Positions 51,276-63,179 of a stretch of DNA of 64,000 nucleotides are shown here, one piece after another. Source of the DNA: Galeruca laticollis (lineage: Eukaryota; Arthropoda; Insecta; Coleoptera; Chrysomelidae); the NCBI GenBank assembly GCA_963921935.1, contig OY998180.1, positions 196,147,044 through 196,211,043 on the forward strand. Reading direction: 5' to 3'. How positions within the stretch are numbered: the first letter of the stretch is position 1; the number at the start of each line of letters is the position of its first letter. The position numbers and the translations under genes are program-made. The notes under the pieces are model-generated. The model ran no database searches. It worked only from the letters and a program-made list of their open reading frames with translations, and was not told the origin of the DNA.

Positions 51276-53716
51276 TATGTGACTCCATATCATACGGAAA
51301 CTGATGATGACACCTTATTAAGTATATTTTTTATAAAAAATATTTAAAATGAGGTTAAGTATATACTTTTTTATTTAAATAAATGTAGTGTCCGGACAGC
51401 ATCTAAATTGCATGTACATTGAAGTAACCTAGTGTGTTTAGTAAATTCGGACACCAAAACTACTCAAATTACCATATTTGACATAAAAAAGTTACTAAGC
51501 TTTTTCATAGACCTTAACACGTTCTACACAACTTTTATATTAAACATTTTTCTCTAAATCGTACATTAAAACATTTATTTAAGAAAATTCACAAATTTAC
51601 CAGAATTTTTTTTTATTTTTTTGTTTTTGATTTGATGCCAAAATGTTACTTTGGTTTTTTGTACATCTCAAAACATTCTATAATTTTTTATTTTGGGTTT
51701 TATGCAAAAATGTTACTGAAATAAGCCTGTCCAATTGGTCCTGTGCCATTGGGATTTTTTATATTAAAGTAATTTCGTGTTTTCTCTCTCTCTCTGGGAT
51801 AGGTACCTATAGAATTATTGGTTAATCCCTCAAGGTTTGATCATTTATATTTTATGAAGTATTGTTTTCGAGGTTTTTAGGGGTGGTCATACTAATAAAG
51901 TCTAGTGAACATTCAGATAAAAAGGTATCAATATTTACTTATTTTTTTCTGCTTTGAACAATCCTGTATATATAACGTTTTCCATAAAAACTGTGATATC
52001 ATGCAACATTTTCAAATAAACTATGAGGATGGTTACTCATTTTGCTAAAAAATAAAAGCAGTTTTTAGAGAAATAAGAAAATTGTGAGAACTATTTTGTA
52101 GAGAATTATTTACCTGACAATAATCTCGCATCTTACACTGTAACTGGGTCACTTTGACCCAATACGATTAATCTCAAAGGGCTTTTAGTCAATTTCAGCT
52201 AATAATGGTTTAGCAAGTGGTCGCGTTAGCTATCTAGAGAATACTGATTTTATTTTTTAACCTGTGATACTGAAAAGGCAAAGTACTAGAACCTCAGTCG
52301 AATCGCGCACTGGCAAATTAGCAATTACACATGGGTCACTGTGACCCCGTGGTTAAAAATCACGATTTGCAATTACAAGTCAATCATACGTTGATTACGG
52401 AATATTTCAATTTATAAAAGTTACATTTGGTATATTCAAATGTCTCATATTATGTGCTAAATTCATTCCTAGGAAGTGGTGATTAGAGCATAAATTAATA
52501 ACTGTATAAGTATTCGTATGAACGGAACTTTAGTACCAGCCCACGTGTGATATCACGTTATGTTCTATGGTTCAATTTCTATCTGATAAGTTGGTGTTTT
52601 ATGTAGTCTGATTCTAGTAGCGTTCGGTATTTGCATCGCAGACGCGACGGATTTTTGGTCACATGATCATAGATTAATCTGAGCAAATTTCATTAACGAA
52701 CGGCTCGAGCAAATAAACGACAGTGTAAAGCTTACAGAAGCCATAGATATATACCTTAGACAATGAAACCACCACTTGCACCAAACCATGGAACACGAAA
52801 ACAATTGTTTTTTATTCCGTGCTCAAAGTGAGTAGCGCGCTGGGCGTATCAATTAGGAACGAAAATATTACAAGTTAATTATGTTTTTAGTGTGAAACAT
52901 TACTATTTTTTACAAAATATTTTCATTAACTGTTTTTACATATTATATGCAACTTAAGGCCATTATAGTTATGAAAAAGTTTTACATTGCTTGAGAAGCA
53001 CTAAATTCAAATAAAGTTGGTCAATTTATTAGGACTACTAGGTGTAAGAAATATGAATGCATTAGATAGGACTTTCATTTAATTTCAAATTTGTAGAATA
53101 TGAATATTATTACACGGGTGTTGAAATAATTACAATATTCTTCAAAAACCACTATTTAATAATTTTACAACTGTTCTCCCTGTAACTCAATAGAATGCCT
53201 GCTTAAAAATATCCAATACCTTATTTCTTTCTGTTATCGAATTGATATGCGCTTAGTCATACTTGTTTTTATAAAAATACAACACATCTTATACATTTTA
53301 AATATTTTCCACTAACTTATTTACTTAACAAAATATAATATGGATTCATATTATTTGATACTATTTAACTAAAGAGTATGATTAATAATTCAACTTATGG
53401 ATTATGTGAATGAATATAAGTAATGTCTTATATACATCAGTGTCTAACAATAATATGGTTTGGTATATCTAATCTACTTAAAGAGTAACAAATACATGAC
53501 AATATACAAAAATAAAACGATGTATTAATGGAAAAAATATATTGAAATCAGTACAATTTTACTGTGATGCCAGTATAAATACAATAGTTATTTCCTATCA
53601 AACGTTATTTGATAGTATGCTAAAAATTAACCCATGCATATTAACTTATACTATAACTATAAGATAATACAAAAAAGGACTCTCTAAACCTATTTTATTT
53701 AATTAACGAAATTCAT
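51276..53716. other. AT-rich intergenic region
   Basis: A possible piggyBac-type MITE is hinted at by CTGGGTCACTTTGACCCA (about 52144) and GGGTCACTGTGACCCC (about 52331), both self-complementary, about 190 bases apart. A short CT repeat lies at 51782-51794. Otherwise nothing is recognised. Confidence 0.35.
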
Positions 53717-53809
53717 TTATATCGAGAACAGTATGTTTTCACTGTCCTCGAAATAATTTCTTAGTTGGCTTTGAACCCCATCTTCTTGTTGGGATTCAAT
53801 TTTAGTTAC
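53717..53809 (-). CDS. Candidate terminal exon of an unidentified minus-strand gene
   Basis: On the minus strand an acceptor (ATTTTATAG) is followed by exactly 31 codons in phase 0, starting VTKIESQQEDGVQSQLRNYF and ending DSENILFSI before TAA. Composition is protein-like (charged, balanced), unlike the AT-rich surroundings. I do not recognise the protein and found no upstream exon between here and 64 kb. It could be a real last exon of a gene extending to the right, possibly across Arf6, or a chance open frame. Confidence 0.35.
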   Translation of the reverse strand, partial: VTKIESQQEDGVQSQLRNYFEDSENILFSI

Positions 53810-54520
53810 CTATAAAATATATTCTGACATTTAAAAACTTTTCACATATTGTTTTCGTCAAATAATATTTATGATTGATTGGGTTTTTTTATTAAAAATA
53901 TATCATTTTCCACAGGTAATGTGGATAACTTCTTCCATTTAAATTGTGATATATAATTTCATCTGGTTTTTTTTAATTCTACTGGAAGCAAATAACACTG
54001 GAACCTGTTCCAAAGGAATGCAGTTTCCTACACCGCCGGCTATAACTTCACCCCTTACGAGGGGTCTTTTGTATGCCCCTATGAATTGGCGAGTAGTGGA
54101 GTTATTATATAAATTTAACGAAGATGTCTTTCTAACTTCTTAATTTACATTTTCTCTAAAGTGTCTTAATGGACATTGGCCCTTTTTGTACCAAGCTCCA
54201 GATATGTCGTGATATGTGTCATACATTTTGCAGAGATGGGCTTTCTCAGACAAATTCTAAGTAAATTGGATACACCTACGTGATAAACATTGCATAAACA
54301 CAAATAATGTCATTATAATTTTCTTGTGATACAGGAAATTTATATACTTTGTCTTCCTCAATTTCGGTCTCTTTTGCCAAACACATGGAGAATGGACAAA
54401 TAAAATCTAAAAATTAAATGTTTGTACACAAAACGTTTTCTAAGAGACACAACATAACCTCACAGCATGACAGGTAAACAAATTAATTTTTCTCGTCGGT
54501 TAAAATATTCCGAGCCAACA
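53810..54520. other. Intergenic region left of Arf6
   Basis: A forward frame at 53946-54143 is unrecognised. No other structure seen. Confidence 0.3.
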
Positions 54521-54768
54521 GATTTAAATCGGACTGGTCCGATCGGAATTACCGAACGGTTCAGATTTATCTCCCTACCTCTAGATGTAATAAACGAACG
54601 GTTCAGACTAGAAAGATTGATCAGACGCAAATAACGAGCAAAAAGATTTACATCGGACTGATCCGAGCGGAATTACCGAACGGTTCAGATTTATCTGCCT
54701 ACCTCTAGATGTAATAAACGAACGATTCGGACAAAAAAGATTGATCAGACGCAAATAACGAACGCAGC
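54521..54768. repeat. Two tandem copies of a 124-bp unit upstream of Arf6
   Basis: Unit 1 starts GATTTAAATCGGACTGGTCC at 54521 and unit 2 GATTTACATCGGACTGATCC at 54645. They share GGAATTACCGAACGGTTCAG, CTACCTCTAGATGTAATAAA and GATTGATCAGACGCAAATAA. Each holds a short CGGAC...GTCCG-type palindrome. The pair ends about 270 bases before the likely Arf6 5' donor. Confidence 0.85.
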
Positions 54769-55162
54769 TTGTGACATCTCTGCGCAGTCAGGTAATATCG
54801 GTTGTCCTGTCCGGCAGAATACCAATATGGAGTGTAATTTCTTTAAAAAAGTGGTTTGATGAATTGTTTTTTTAAATATAAAAGCTTAATGGTGGATTAA
54901 ATGATTAAGTAGCATATCCGACAATATAAGAAATTGGATATTTTCAAGAGTAGATCCAGTTCCGTTAGATGACCGCCATAGGAACATGATACATGTCTGA
55001 AATATTTGCGGATGTCAAGATTGTCAAGTAAGAATTTCCTGATTTATTTGTCTATATAATTACTGATTGATAGTTTGTTTATTTGATTAGTATGTTCCAA
55101 AATAATATTTGTAATAACCAATACTAATTTTTAGGTAAAGAGTACCGAAGTTATCTAGCAAA
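54769..55162 (+). other. Arf6: Arf6 5' UTR region with a probable intron
   Basis: A donor GTAAGAAT follows TTGTCAA at 55027 and an acceptor AATTTTTAG ends at 55134. This gives a 107-base intron (55028-55134) and a 28-base leader before the ATG. The transcription start is unknown. Confidence 0.5.
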
Positions 55163-55690
55163 ATGGGGAAGTTGTTATCAAAAATTTTTGGCAATAAGGA
55201 GATGAGAATATTGATGCTCGGACTAGACGCGGCAGGAAAGACAACGATATTATACAAACTTAAATTAGGACAATCTGTAACAACTATTCCGACAGTGGGA
55301 TTCAATGTGGAAACAGTGACCTACAAAAATGTTAAATTCAATGTGTGGGATGTTGGGGGACAAGATAAAATCAGACCTCTTTGGCGACACTACTACACGG
55401 GAACCCAGGGTCTGATATTTGTAGTGGATTGTGCGGATAGAGATAGAATTGATGAGGCTAGACAAGAGCTTCATCGTATCATTAATGATAGAGAGATGAG
55501 AGATGCAATAATACTCATTTTTGCTAACAAACAAGACCTGCCAGAGGCGATGAAACCTCATGAAATTCAGGAGAAATTGGGACTCACACGAATTAGAGAT
55601 AGAAATTGGTATGTGCAACCTGCCTGTGCAACAACTGGAGATGGCCTTTATGAGGGACTTACTTGGCTAACGAGCAATCACAAATTATAG
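55163..55690 (+). CDS. Arf6: ADP-ribosylation factor 6 (Arf6 / Arf51F)
   Basis: A single 175-codon exon with the full length of animal Arf6. Gly2 is the myristoylation site; the P-loop GLDAAGKT is at 20-27; switch I runs QSVTTIPTVGFN with Thr44; switch II DVGGQ has catalytic Gln67. NKQD is at about 122-125 and CATTGDG near 155. It differs from the vertebrate protein at only a few positions, mainly Leu4, Glu128 and the C-terminal NHKL. Arf6 is a small GTPase at the plasma membrane and endosomes controlling recycling, actin and phosphoinositide kinases. AAAATGG is the start context. Separating Arf6 from Arf1 is secure: the N-terminus MGKLLSKIFGNKE lacks Arf1-type residues. Confidence 0.97.
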   Translation: MGKLLSKIFGNKEMRILMLGLDAAGKTTILYKLKLGQSVTTIPTVGFNVETVTYKNVKFNVWDVGGQDKIRPLWRHYYTGTQGLIFVVDCADRDRIDEARQELHRIINDREMRDAIILIFANKQDLPEAMKPHEIQEKLGLTRIRDRNWYVQPACATTGDGLYEGLTWLTSNHKL

Positions 55691-56234
55691 CATCCAGGTA
55701 CACACTCATTTTAGCATATGACTCCAACCAGCACTATTGTAATATTCCCTAAAGAGGTGATTCTCTAGGATGCAGGCTACATCATAATTTTAACCCTAAC
55801 ATTCCATATATAAACTTAAAAATATGCTGTGGATAACTTTTGATAAATATTTTTTTTGAAATTTTCCCCCTATATTATTATTTGCTTATATCAGTGCAAC
55901 TCATAGTGATGAAGTTAAATAAATTTGTATACATTTTATCTGTTTAATTACTCAAATGACAACATTACTAATTACAATTTATTTTTGTTGAATCATTAAA
56001 GAAAATTTCACTTCTGTTAGGGCGTGGTTTAGTTGACAATCATAAATTTGTTTATTGTATTAGACTTGTTCAACTCATATTTTAATAACAATATTGTTTG
56101 GTGAATGTGCAAAACCAAATAACTTCAATTTGTCAATTTTACAGGAGCCATAAAATCATTTTATTAGTGTTCAATGAACTGCAATAGTTTTTTTGTTCTA
56201 ATATATTATTTACTTGTTGTTTATGATTACATTA
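55691..56234 (+). other. Arf6: Arf6 3' UTR and flank
   Basis: AT-rich; GTTAAATAAATTTG near 55914 includes an AATAAA that could be the polyadenylation signal. Confidence 0.5.
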
Positions 56235-57569
56235 CCAAAAAAATTCATAGGTATGCTGAGGCAGGACAGGCTTTAATTCTTGCAGGTATTTGAATTTGCT
56301 CTCTGCAATTTGTTGGTATTTTTATACAAAGGTTTTACTGGGTAAGATTTAATTTTTAGCACTTGTCTATACTTGCTCAGTTGCTCTCTACTCATCCAAG
56401 TGGTTCAGTTTATATTGGATGTCTTCACTGCTATACGTTAAACTTTTTATTTGAGCAACTGTAGGATCTCCCCTTCTTATTTCGTACGGATGCTGGGGTA
56501 GTATTTTACATTATTAAAATTTTTAAACATAGTATGGTCCGTATAATGTACATGGAAAGGATGAGAGATTCTAGCCAAGCGGCATATTGCTATGTAGTCT
56601 GTCGGTAAATATATCGATTTTTCTTTCAATTAGACTGTGACAACTGTCTACCTCCATTTGTGTGTGCCCCTTTTTAAAGTAATTATGAACTATCACTGGA
56701 GCGAGCAAAATTAAAGAGAATATTTGCTAGGAGTGTGTTTTTATTTTGGCGTGCACAGCTATCTGTATAAATTATTATTTCCTTGGTTCTTTTTATTATT
56801 GACAGAATTTAGACTGGCAAATTTATTTGCATCCAAACCACCTGCTTCATTCCATGAGTAGCAATCTACTTCTTTATTCACCATGTTATAGATAGTGTAG
56901 TTATGAACACAGAACTTGGTCTTATAATAGATGGCAGTAGCTTTTAGAAGCCTCCACATCAGCTGTGAACATGGCCACTAACTCTCGGCTCTCAATCACT
57001 CTCTTTTTGCCTTCTTCCCTTCTCTGGTGTGCTGTATCTTTATTGGAAATATGTTGATAGTAATCAGTCTGAAATATTTCCTAAATAGTGACTTATCTGT
57101 GTATCACACTGATCTTTTATTTGACGGTATAATGCTAAATTTCAGATACTTCTGAAAATGTATGTTTTGATGAAACGTTGGCCTCTTTGAAAACTGCATA
57201 CAGATTGTATAATTTATAAACATCACTTTTTGTTTTGTATATCCGTTCCAAATATTGCTTATTGCTGGAAGCTCAACAGTAATGTGAAGGCAGTTTTGGT
57301 AATTTGTTGAAACATGTTTGCATAGTTGTAATAACATCTTTTAGTTTATTTGTAGTTGGTAAGCCAAAGGTGTCATACTTTTTTTTTGGTTTCGTGCATA
57401 CCATGTCAAGATATTTTGCACTCTTCGGCAACCATACGCCTAATGTATTAAGAAAAATTGCCTTGCATACTTGTTGTTTTGAGTTGTTAAAAGTTTTCAA
57501 ATGATATTGATATGTTTCATGCCTATTGTAGGTTTGGTTTCCAGTAGTACATCGTTTCCTGGGTGCCAT
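56235..57569 (-). pseudogene. Copy C of the uncharacterised repeated gene family (nearly full length, broken)
   Basis: On the minus strand, from MAPRKRCTTGNQTYNRHETY: VCKAIFLNTLGVWLPKSAK (about 57440), MQTCFNKLPKLPSHYC (helix, about 57275-57320), KLYNLYAVFKEANV (about 57135), and CYSWNEAGG (about 56850). The GHTQMEVDSCHSLIERK block is near 56630-56680. It ends with RRGDPTVAQIKSLTYSSEDI, QYKLNHLDE, and KFKYLQELKPVLPQHTYEFF (about 56245-56480). Most blocks of the family are present, but stops and frameshifts are frequent. It lies tail-to-tail with Arf6. Confidence 0.65.
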
Positions 57570-59534
57570 ATCAATAAGGTTTACAACATAAAGTTTCTTA
57601 GAATCCCAATTTAATGTATCCCAGAAGTAATTAAAAATATTTGTTCATATGGTTTCGTCAAATTGTGAGCAGTGTTTGTTGTTAGACTATTTACATTTTT
57701 GTGAATTACATGCAGCTTCCAGTACCCTTGCAGACTGAACATAATAAAATTTCTGTTATCATCTGTACACTAAGCTTCTCATTCTGTATTTATTATTTTT
57801 TCTTGATATATCAACTCCGACAATAATGCCTTTAACTATAGCCATCTCGAAATTTTCATTTCTACAACTATAGCTATCTCAGGATTTTCGTTTTCTATGT
57901 TTTCATGCATAGATGCAGCCATCTCTTCTTTCCTGTTTTCCTCTATAGCTGCAATAAAATTCTCCTTATCCATATCTTTCTGTGTTGTCATTTTCTTTAA
58001 AAGTCAATGTTGTTTCCTCACTTTGTTCACAAGTGCAAACTAAAAATGTATTATTATTATCATCTACTTCCATTAATATACTAACATCATCTTGACAAAA
58101 AATAATATCTTCGTAGGTATACGATTTTGGAGAACCAAGGAAAACTAATAATGCAATGCTTTACCAAAAAAATCTCAGATTTTCCAAAATTCCACTTATT
58201 TGGTTTTGCGCATTCACCCACCAACGATATGTACCTATAAATAATTCATCATATGTGTAAAATATAAGTTTTATTGAAAATGCAAATTATTTCAAAGTGA
58301 TTACAGACATTTTTCAAACTATCGGTTTTGATCCTTCTAAAACTTTGACTAAACTAATTTTAAACATTATTTTCAAGAAAATAATCAAAATAATTTTTAT
58401 AACATATTCAATAGACTGCATCAGGAAAATTTAATTTAAACAATGATTGTTCATAACTAAAATTTAATGCAAATTATTCATCTACTATATATAGTTTGTC
58501 TCTTAATTATAAATAATTTTATTCATCGCTATAGGATGTATACAAATTACTGGTTTGTTATTGTTTATTGTTATATATATGTTTAGTGTTTTATGAATAC
58601 TCTTGCACTTAGGGTAAATTTCAAAAGGTGTTTTGAGTAACCCAGTGTAAATTTTGCCATTCAAACTGCCAGTCCACAGTCCAACTGAACTTGACAAGAA
58701 TGGTGTAGTGTGTACATAGTGGCAGTGTATAAATTTTCTTAATATGAATGGTTGTGGCATTATAGACCCGTGTTCTTGAAATTACCTCAACTGTATTTTG
58801 TAAATAAATTTATTAGTATTATTGTATTGTTTTATAATGTGAAATGTTATTGCTGCAATTGAAAGTAATTTGTATGTTTTATTTTGTGTAGAACCACCTT
58901 GTTGACAATGATGGGTGTTCCATTTCTGTTCAAGTGCATAAGTAAATTTTCATTATCTGAATAACAAAAAATATATGTAATTTATAAATCCCACATAAGA
59001 AAGTACAGCATGTATAAAATTCAGATAATAGGTCTTAGCTCTGTGATACAACTGCTAGAGCAGAATCTAGTTCTTCAGGTTCCTTTTTTAGGTGCTTGTT
59101 TCTTTACCTTCCCTCTTTTTGCACTTACGTATCAAACAAATCATTTTTCATGTGTGCATTTTTATGGTAGTTTCTTAACAAAATTACAGAAAAACTCCCT
59201 GTATAACTGGAAGTACATAATAATAAAATAATATTTTAAATAGACTCATAATATTGAAAACCCTAAAAATTTCATAATTCTATTATTAGTAATTTTGAAG
59301 AAATAGCTCAGTTATATTAGGGGTTTCACCTCGGAATGAGTGACAATAAGCTGGAAACTTGTATACACCACCTTTATTATACAAACTCAAAACATTACTA
59401 TTCAAAATTTATTTATATTTCAAATAATACCATAATCTGTTATTTTCGCAATGGAACTGAAAAAAGCCTCTTTTTCATAATACAGAAATTCAATTTACAT
59501 TTCCCTCAGATGAAATTAGTCAAAGACGTACACT
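57570..59534. other. Intergenic region, mostly unassigned
   Basis: The first few hundred bases may be the leader of copy C; broken minus-strand frames here are acidic, with DDVSILMEVDDNNN near 58050. A minus-strand frame at 58503-58760 is not recognised. No other structure seen. Confidence 0.3.
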
Positions 59535-60408
59535 AAGGGCCGGATTTAGGTCAGTGGAGGCCTCTGGGCAGAATTCGTTTGAGGGCCCTACTTTCTACCA
59601 TTAAAAAAAACGAAAAATTGCACTTCACTTTAATAAATACATAATATGCATGTAAAAATACGTAATAGTTATTTGCTCAAAGACAAAGTAAAATATGTAA
59701 AAGAAGATTAGGAAGTTAAATTATTAAGTTTAGTAAAATTGTTTGATTAAGGTCCTGACACTTTTCTATATTTTCTTATTGAAAATTCATTGATTATGTC
59801 GGACGTATCTAGTTGTTTTAAGACATTGTATTCAATGCTCATTATACAGAGATGATTCAAAAGCTCGACCCATCATAGACCGAATTCGATTTTTAATTAA
59901 CTTGAGTTTTAAGAACGATCTTTCCCCAGTGCAGTTAGTTAGAATCAGAACTACAAAGTGTTATCTCAATGTTTAGAAATGCATCATTCACTTTCTTTTC
60001 TTTTAGCAGCCGGTACATTTTAAGTTCTTATATTTGATAAGCCAATATCCACCTCAAGTGTATTGAAAAAAGCAACAAATTGTACTAACTCGACACCTAG
60101 GTTCTCATCTAAGTCATTGTTATACATTCAAATAAGTTTTACTGAGTGAGCTTCAATTTTATTGGTAGATAAATTTTCCAAATTATGTGGAAATCCAAAA
60201 TCAACTTCATATGTCGAGAACCTCTGACTTAAAGAGGTAGTGAATTGTTCCATAATAGGAATAAAATTTTTAGTTATAAATTCCTCTGATGATGTCATTT
60301 CAGCCCCTGGAGCCTTTCCATAATCCAGTAGAGTAAACCGAACATTCTGTTGTCGCGTGTGGGGGCCCCGGGCAGCTACCCAACCTGCCCCCCTTAAATC
60401 CGGTCCTG
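59535..60408 (-). mobile_element. hAT element with terminal inverted repeats and 8-bp target duplication
   Basis: The left end AAGGGCCGGATTTAGG and right end CAGGACCGGATTTAAGG (reversed) are hAT-type termini. Flanking 8-mers CGTACACT (59527-59534) and TGTACAGT (60409-60416) match at six of eight positions. The minus-strand interior encodes broken hAT transposase pieces: SQRFSTYEVDFGFPHNLENL, then DLDENLGVELVQF and SLKLKLIKNRIRSMM (about 59870-60290). The catalytic part is deleted. Confidence 0.8.
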
Positions 60409-60904
60409 TGTACAGTGACCATACTTGCATCTATTTCTATTTGTCTCAGAGCTTCAGATTTTCTTCTAACTGGGGCACTAGCAGGGCGTCCACGCATAGG
60501 AGTATCACTTCTTCCAATTTTGAGCGCGCAGCCTTTAGCCATACATACTGTAGTGCAATGACAACCACGAATCTCTGTGAATAATACCTTGTATTAAATC
60601 ATTAAAATATCATGGACAATGGGAAATTTGTATTACTAATTAGTTGATACTTTGTATTTAACAACATTTTACATATATTTTATGTATTCATTCCAAAATA
60701 TTTAGCTTCTTTGCGATATTAAAAAGTAATCAAATGAAATACTTATATATCTTAATTTAATTGAAGTTAATCTTTTATAGAAATAAAATGAGTAAATATA
60801 TTTTGATTTAATCTTTATACTGTAGCTGTATATTTTTACAATTTACATCGAATCAAATTGAAAATTTACAAATGTTTAAATTTAATGAACACATTTTTTA
60901 AATG
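60409..60904. other. Unassigned stretch
   Basis: A minus-strand frame around 60415-60542 encodes an Arg/Pro-rich segment (KIGRSDTPMRGRPASAPVRR) that I cannot place. The remainder is AT-rich. Confidence 0.3.
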
Positions 60905-61312
60905 TATTAATTTTCATCATTGTCATATTCCGGATGGTTGAACATGTCTGTCTCAACGCCATCATCTTCGTCGTTTCCAAGTCTTCCAAAATTTCGGGGT
61001 TGCTTTGTAATAAATCAGCATTGAAACAAGCTTGCCCATTACAGTGGCTACAAGCTAAAATATTGCAACCCCGAGTTTCTGCACCCGCAACTTCGACCAA
61101 ATCCATTTTTGCCATTGCAAAATATATTATCAAGTAATTTATCTGGAGTTAGTGGTAAATCACTGGCCCCAGGAATTCATTGTGCAGCACCCAACCGGCA
61201 TTTCTGGAGTTCTAATGCCCAAACCATTTCTGAACTTGGTAATAGACACGATTTATATGGTGATGAGCTGCTGCACTTGTTGTTGGTATAGACTTTCTCG
61301 AAGAACTGCATT
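60905..61312 (-). pseudogene. Cys-rich C-terminal region of a transposon-associated insect protein
   Basis: The minus strand reads PTTSAAAHHHINRVYYQVQK and WFGH (about 61225-61295). After frame changes it gives LTPDKLLDNIFCNGKNGFGR, SCGCRNSGLQ, then CSHCNGQACFNADLLQSNPE and ILEDLE, ending in an acidic tail at about 60910. This order (xPxTSAAA...RVYYQVQ, W..., CxCK, CGCRK, CxHCxGxxCxN) recurs at the C-terminus of uncharacterised, mobile-element-linked proteins in many insects. Two of the usual Cys are changed and the frame is broken. Confidence 0.55.
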
Positions 61313-61317
61313 CTAGT

Positions 61318-62083
61318 TATAGGGTACATTACGCGCGTGCTTAATTGACATTTCACATAATGACCATTTACATTGGTTCTACATTTTTTGGTTATGTTAT
61401 TTGTCTTACCGGAGTTTTTCGTGAGTTGCATACCTATAAAAATAAGAAATAATGAATGAAAATATGGTTAAAAGTTTGGTATCATGCTCTCTACTACCAG
61501 TATCTATCGTAATAATGTTAGGTAAGTAAAAAACAGTTCAAAAATTGCGTGAAAAAGAAAATTCGCTAAAAAAGACGGTGTTGGGTATGAGACACTTAGT
61601 TTTCAACTTTACTAGAATGACTTCTTCCTGTTTTGAATTATTATTATCCCTATGTACATCACATCTGCAGAAAACTTCCCCAAGAGAAGCCGTAAAGCAA
61701 GCATTTCAATTGATGATTACACTTAGATTTTTAGCATTTTTTTCTTGGATATGCTTTTCGCATACACCCTTCTACGATATGTAACATAATTTGAGAAGCT
61801 TGTAACATTTTATGGGATATTTTCTCCATATTTATTTAAAACGATTATTAGAAGAAGAGTGGCTGAAAGTTGCAAAAATAATCACAACAGTTATTATTTT
61901 CAAAACAGTCGTAACATGACCTTAAAATTTTAAATGAAATTGACTCTTTGTCAAGTAGAAGAACAAGCCCGCTTAAGCAAAAGTAAAATTTTCAATGTAA
62001 ATGAATACATGAAGACGTCATCTGTCAAGCAGACAAATTTTAAACCTAAGCACGCGCGTAATTGAATGTAAATGTACCTATAA
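61318..62083. mobile_element. MITE-like element with ACGCGCGTGCTTA inverted ends
   Basis: TATAGGGTACATTACGCGCG and TGCTTA at the left are mirrored by TAAGCACGCGCGTAATTGAA ... GTACCTATAA at the right. The right arm carries about nine to fourteen extra bases. The interior is not recognised. Confidence 0.6.
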
Positions 62084-63179
62084 TCTTAATGGAAAAGTAA
62101 TTATTCTTTTTCTAATCAGCTTTAAACAAATTAGTATAAAATTACGATATAAATCTTTCAGTTAATGACTTTTTACGCGCAAAATAGATAAGTATTATTG
62201 AATGAATATATAAGATATATGTAACATATTTAATACAATGTATTAACTAATATAAATAACACAAATTTTCCATTGTCACTGATATTGTAATGATTTAACT
62301 TAATACAAAGTATTATTCACATATATTCACGGTTGACCTTGCATTACAGTATGTTTGCCTAAGGGCTGTGTGCTCTTCGCCATCTATCTCAGAAACGGTT
62401 GAGTGCATAAAAGAAAGTTTTGAACAAAATTTGTCGCACATTTTATGCTCTACAACCGTAGTAATACGTGATAGTTGTTAAATCATTTGAGCCATGGAAA
62501 CCGAGATAATCGGCAAAAACCGATTTTTGTGACCTTTGACTTTTGAGAGAACTTTTAGAACGCCAAACTAAAGGTATGTACGAGTTTCTAGCTTATCTCT
62601 CATTCCGAGGTTGCTCCTGTTTTTTGCACATTAACAGGTTAAAACTTAAATGTCCAGTAGTAGTCCATTCTACATATCAAATCCATTTTTTATTATCTTT
62701 TGTAAAAAAAATTTCATACTAAACTAAATCTCACTTAACTCGGTGAGTACATAAGGATATTGTAACTCCCAATGTATTGTTTGTTAACTTGAAATAAAAA
62801 CAGAACTTTGTACAGACTCTTGAGATATGCAATTTATTTTCAACATATTATATGAGGTGATGTCATGTAAACATTTTGTTTTATGCAAAATATACACTAC
62901 TGTTGAATCTACTATTTATAAAAATAACATATATTACAAACTTTTTTACAAATAATTGTAAATGACAAAATACATGGATGTGTACAATATGCTGATGGTC
63001 TGGCGCTTCTTGTTGTTCTGTTGATGGCTCCTTACTCACATTTTACTTTTATCCAGTTGTTTTCGCTCTGTCAGATAACTGTGTCCCCTCTTTTATATAT
63101 ATGGCTCCCTTATAGTTTTCTGTACTGTTGTCCCTGAAAAACAGGGTCTCCTAAACAAGAGTGTATTAGTTTTTGATTG
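62084..63179. other. AT-rich intergenic region
   Basis: No coding or repeat structure recognised; 62350-62620 reads like a decayed short transposon but I could not find both ends. Confidence 0.3.

Noticed and set aside
50850..51282. CpG-richer block as a promoter or CpG island
   Set aside because: It is bounded by GGGTNCGTTCCACTT inverted ends, so it is better explained as a MITE.
60300..60542. Arg/Pro-rich minus-strand frame as a host gene
   Set aside because: It crosses the right end of a hAT element, so at least half of it is transposon sequence.
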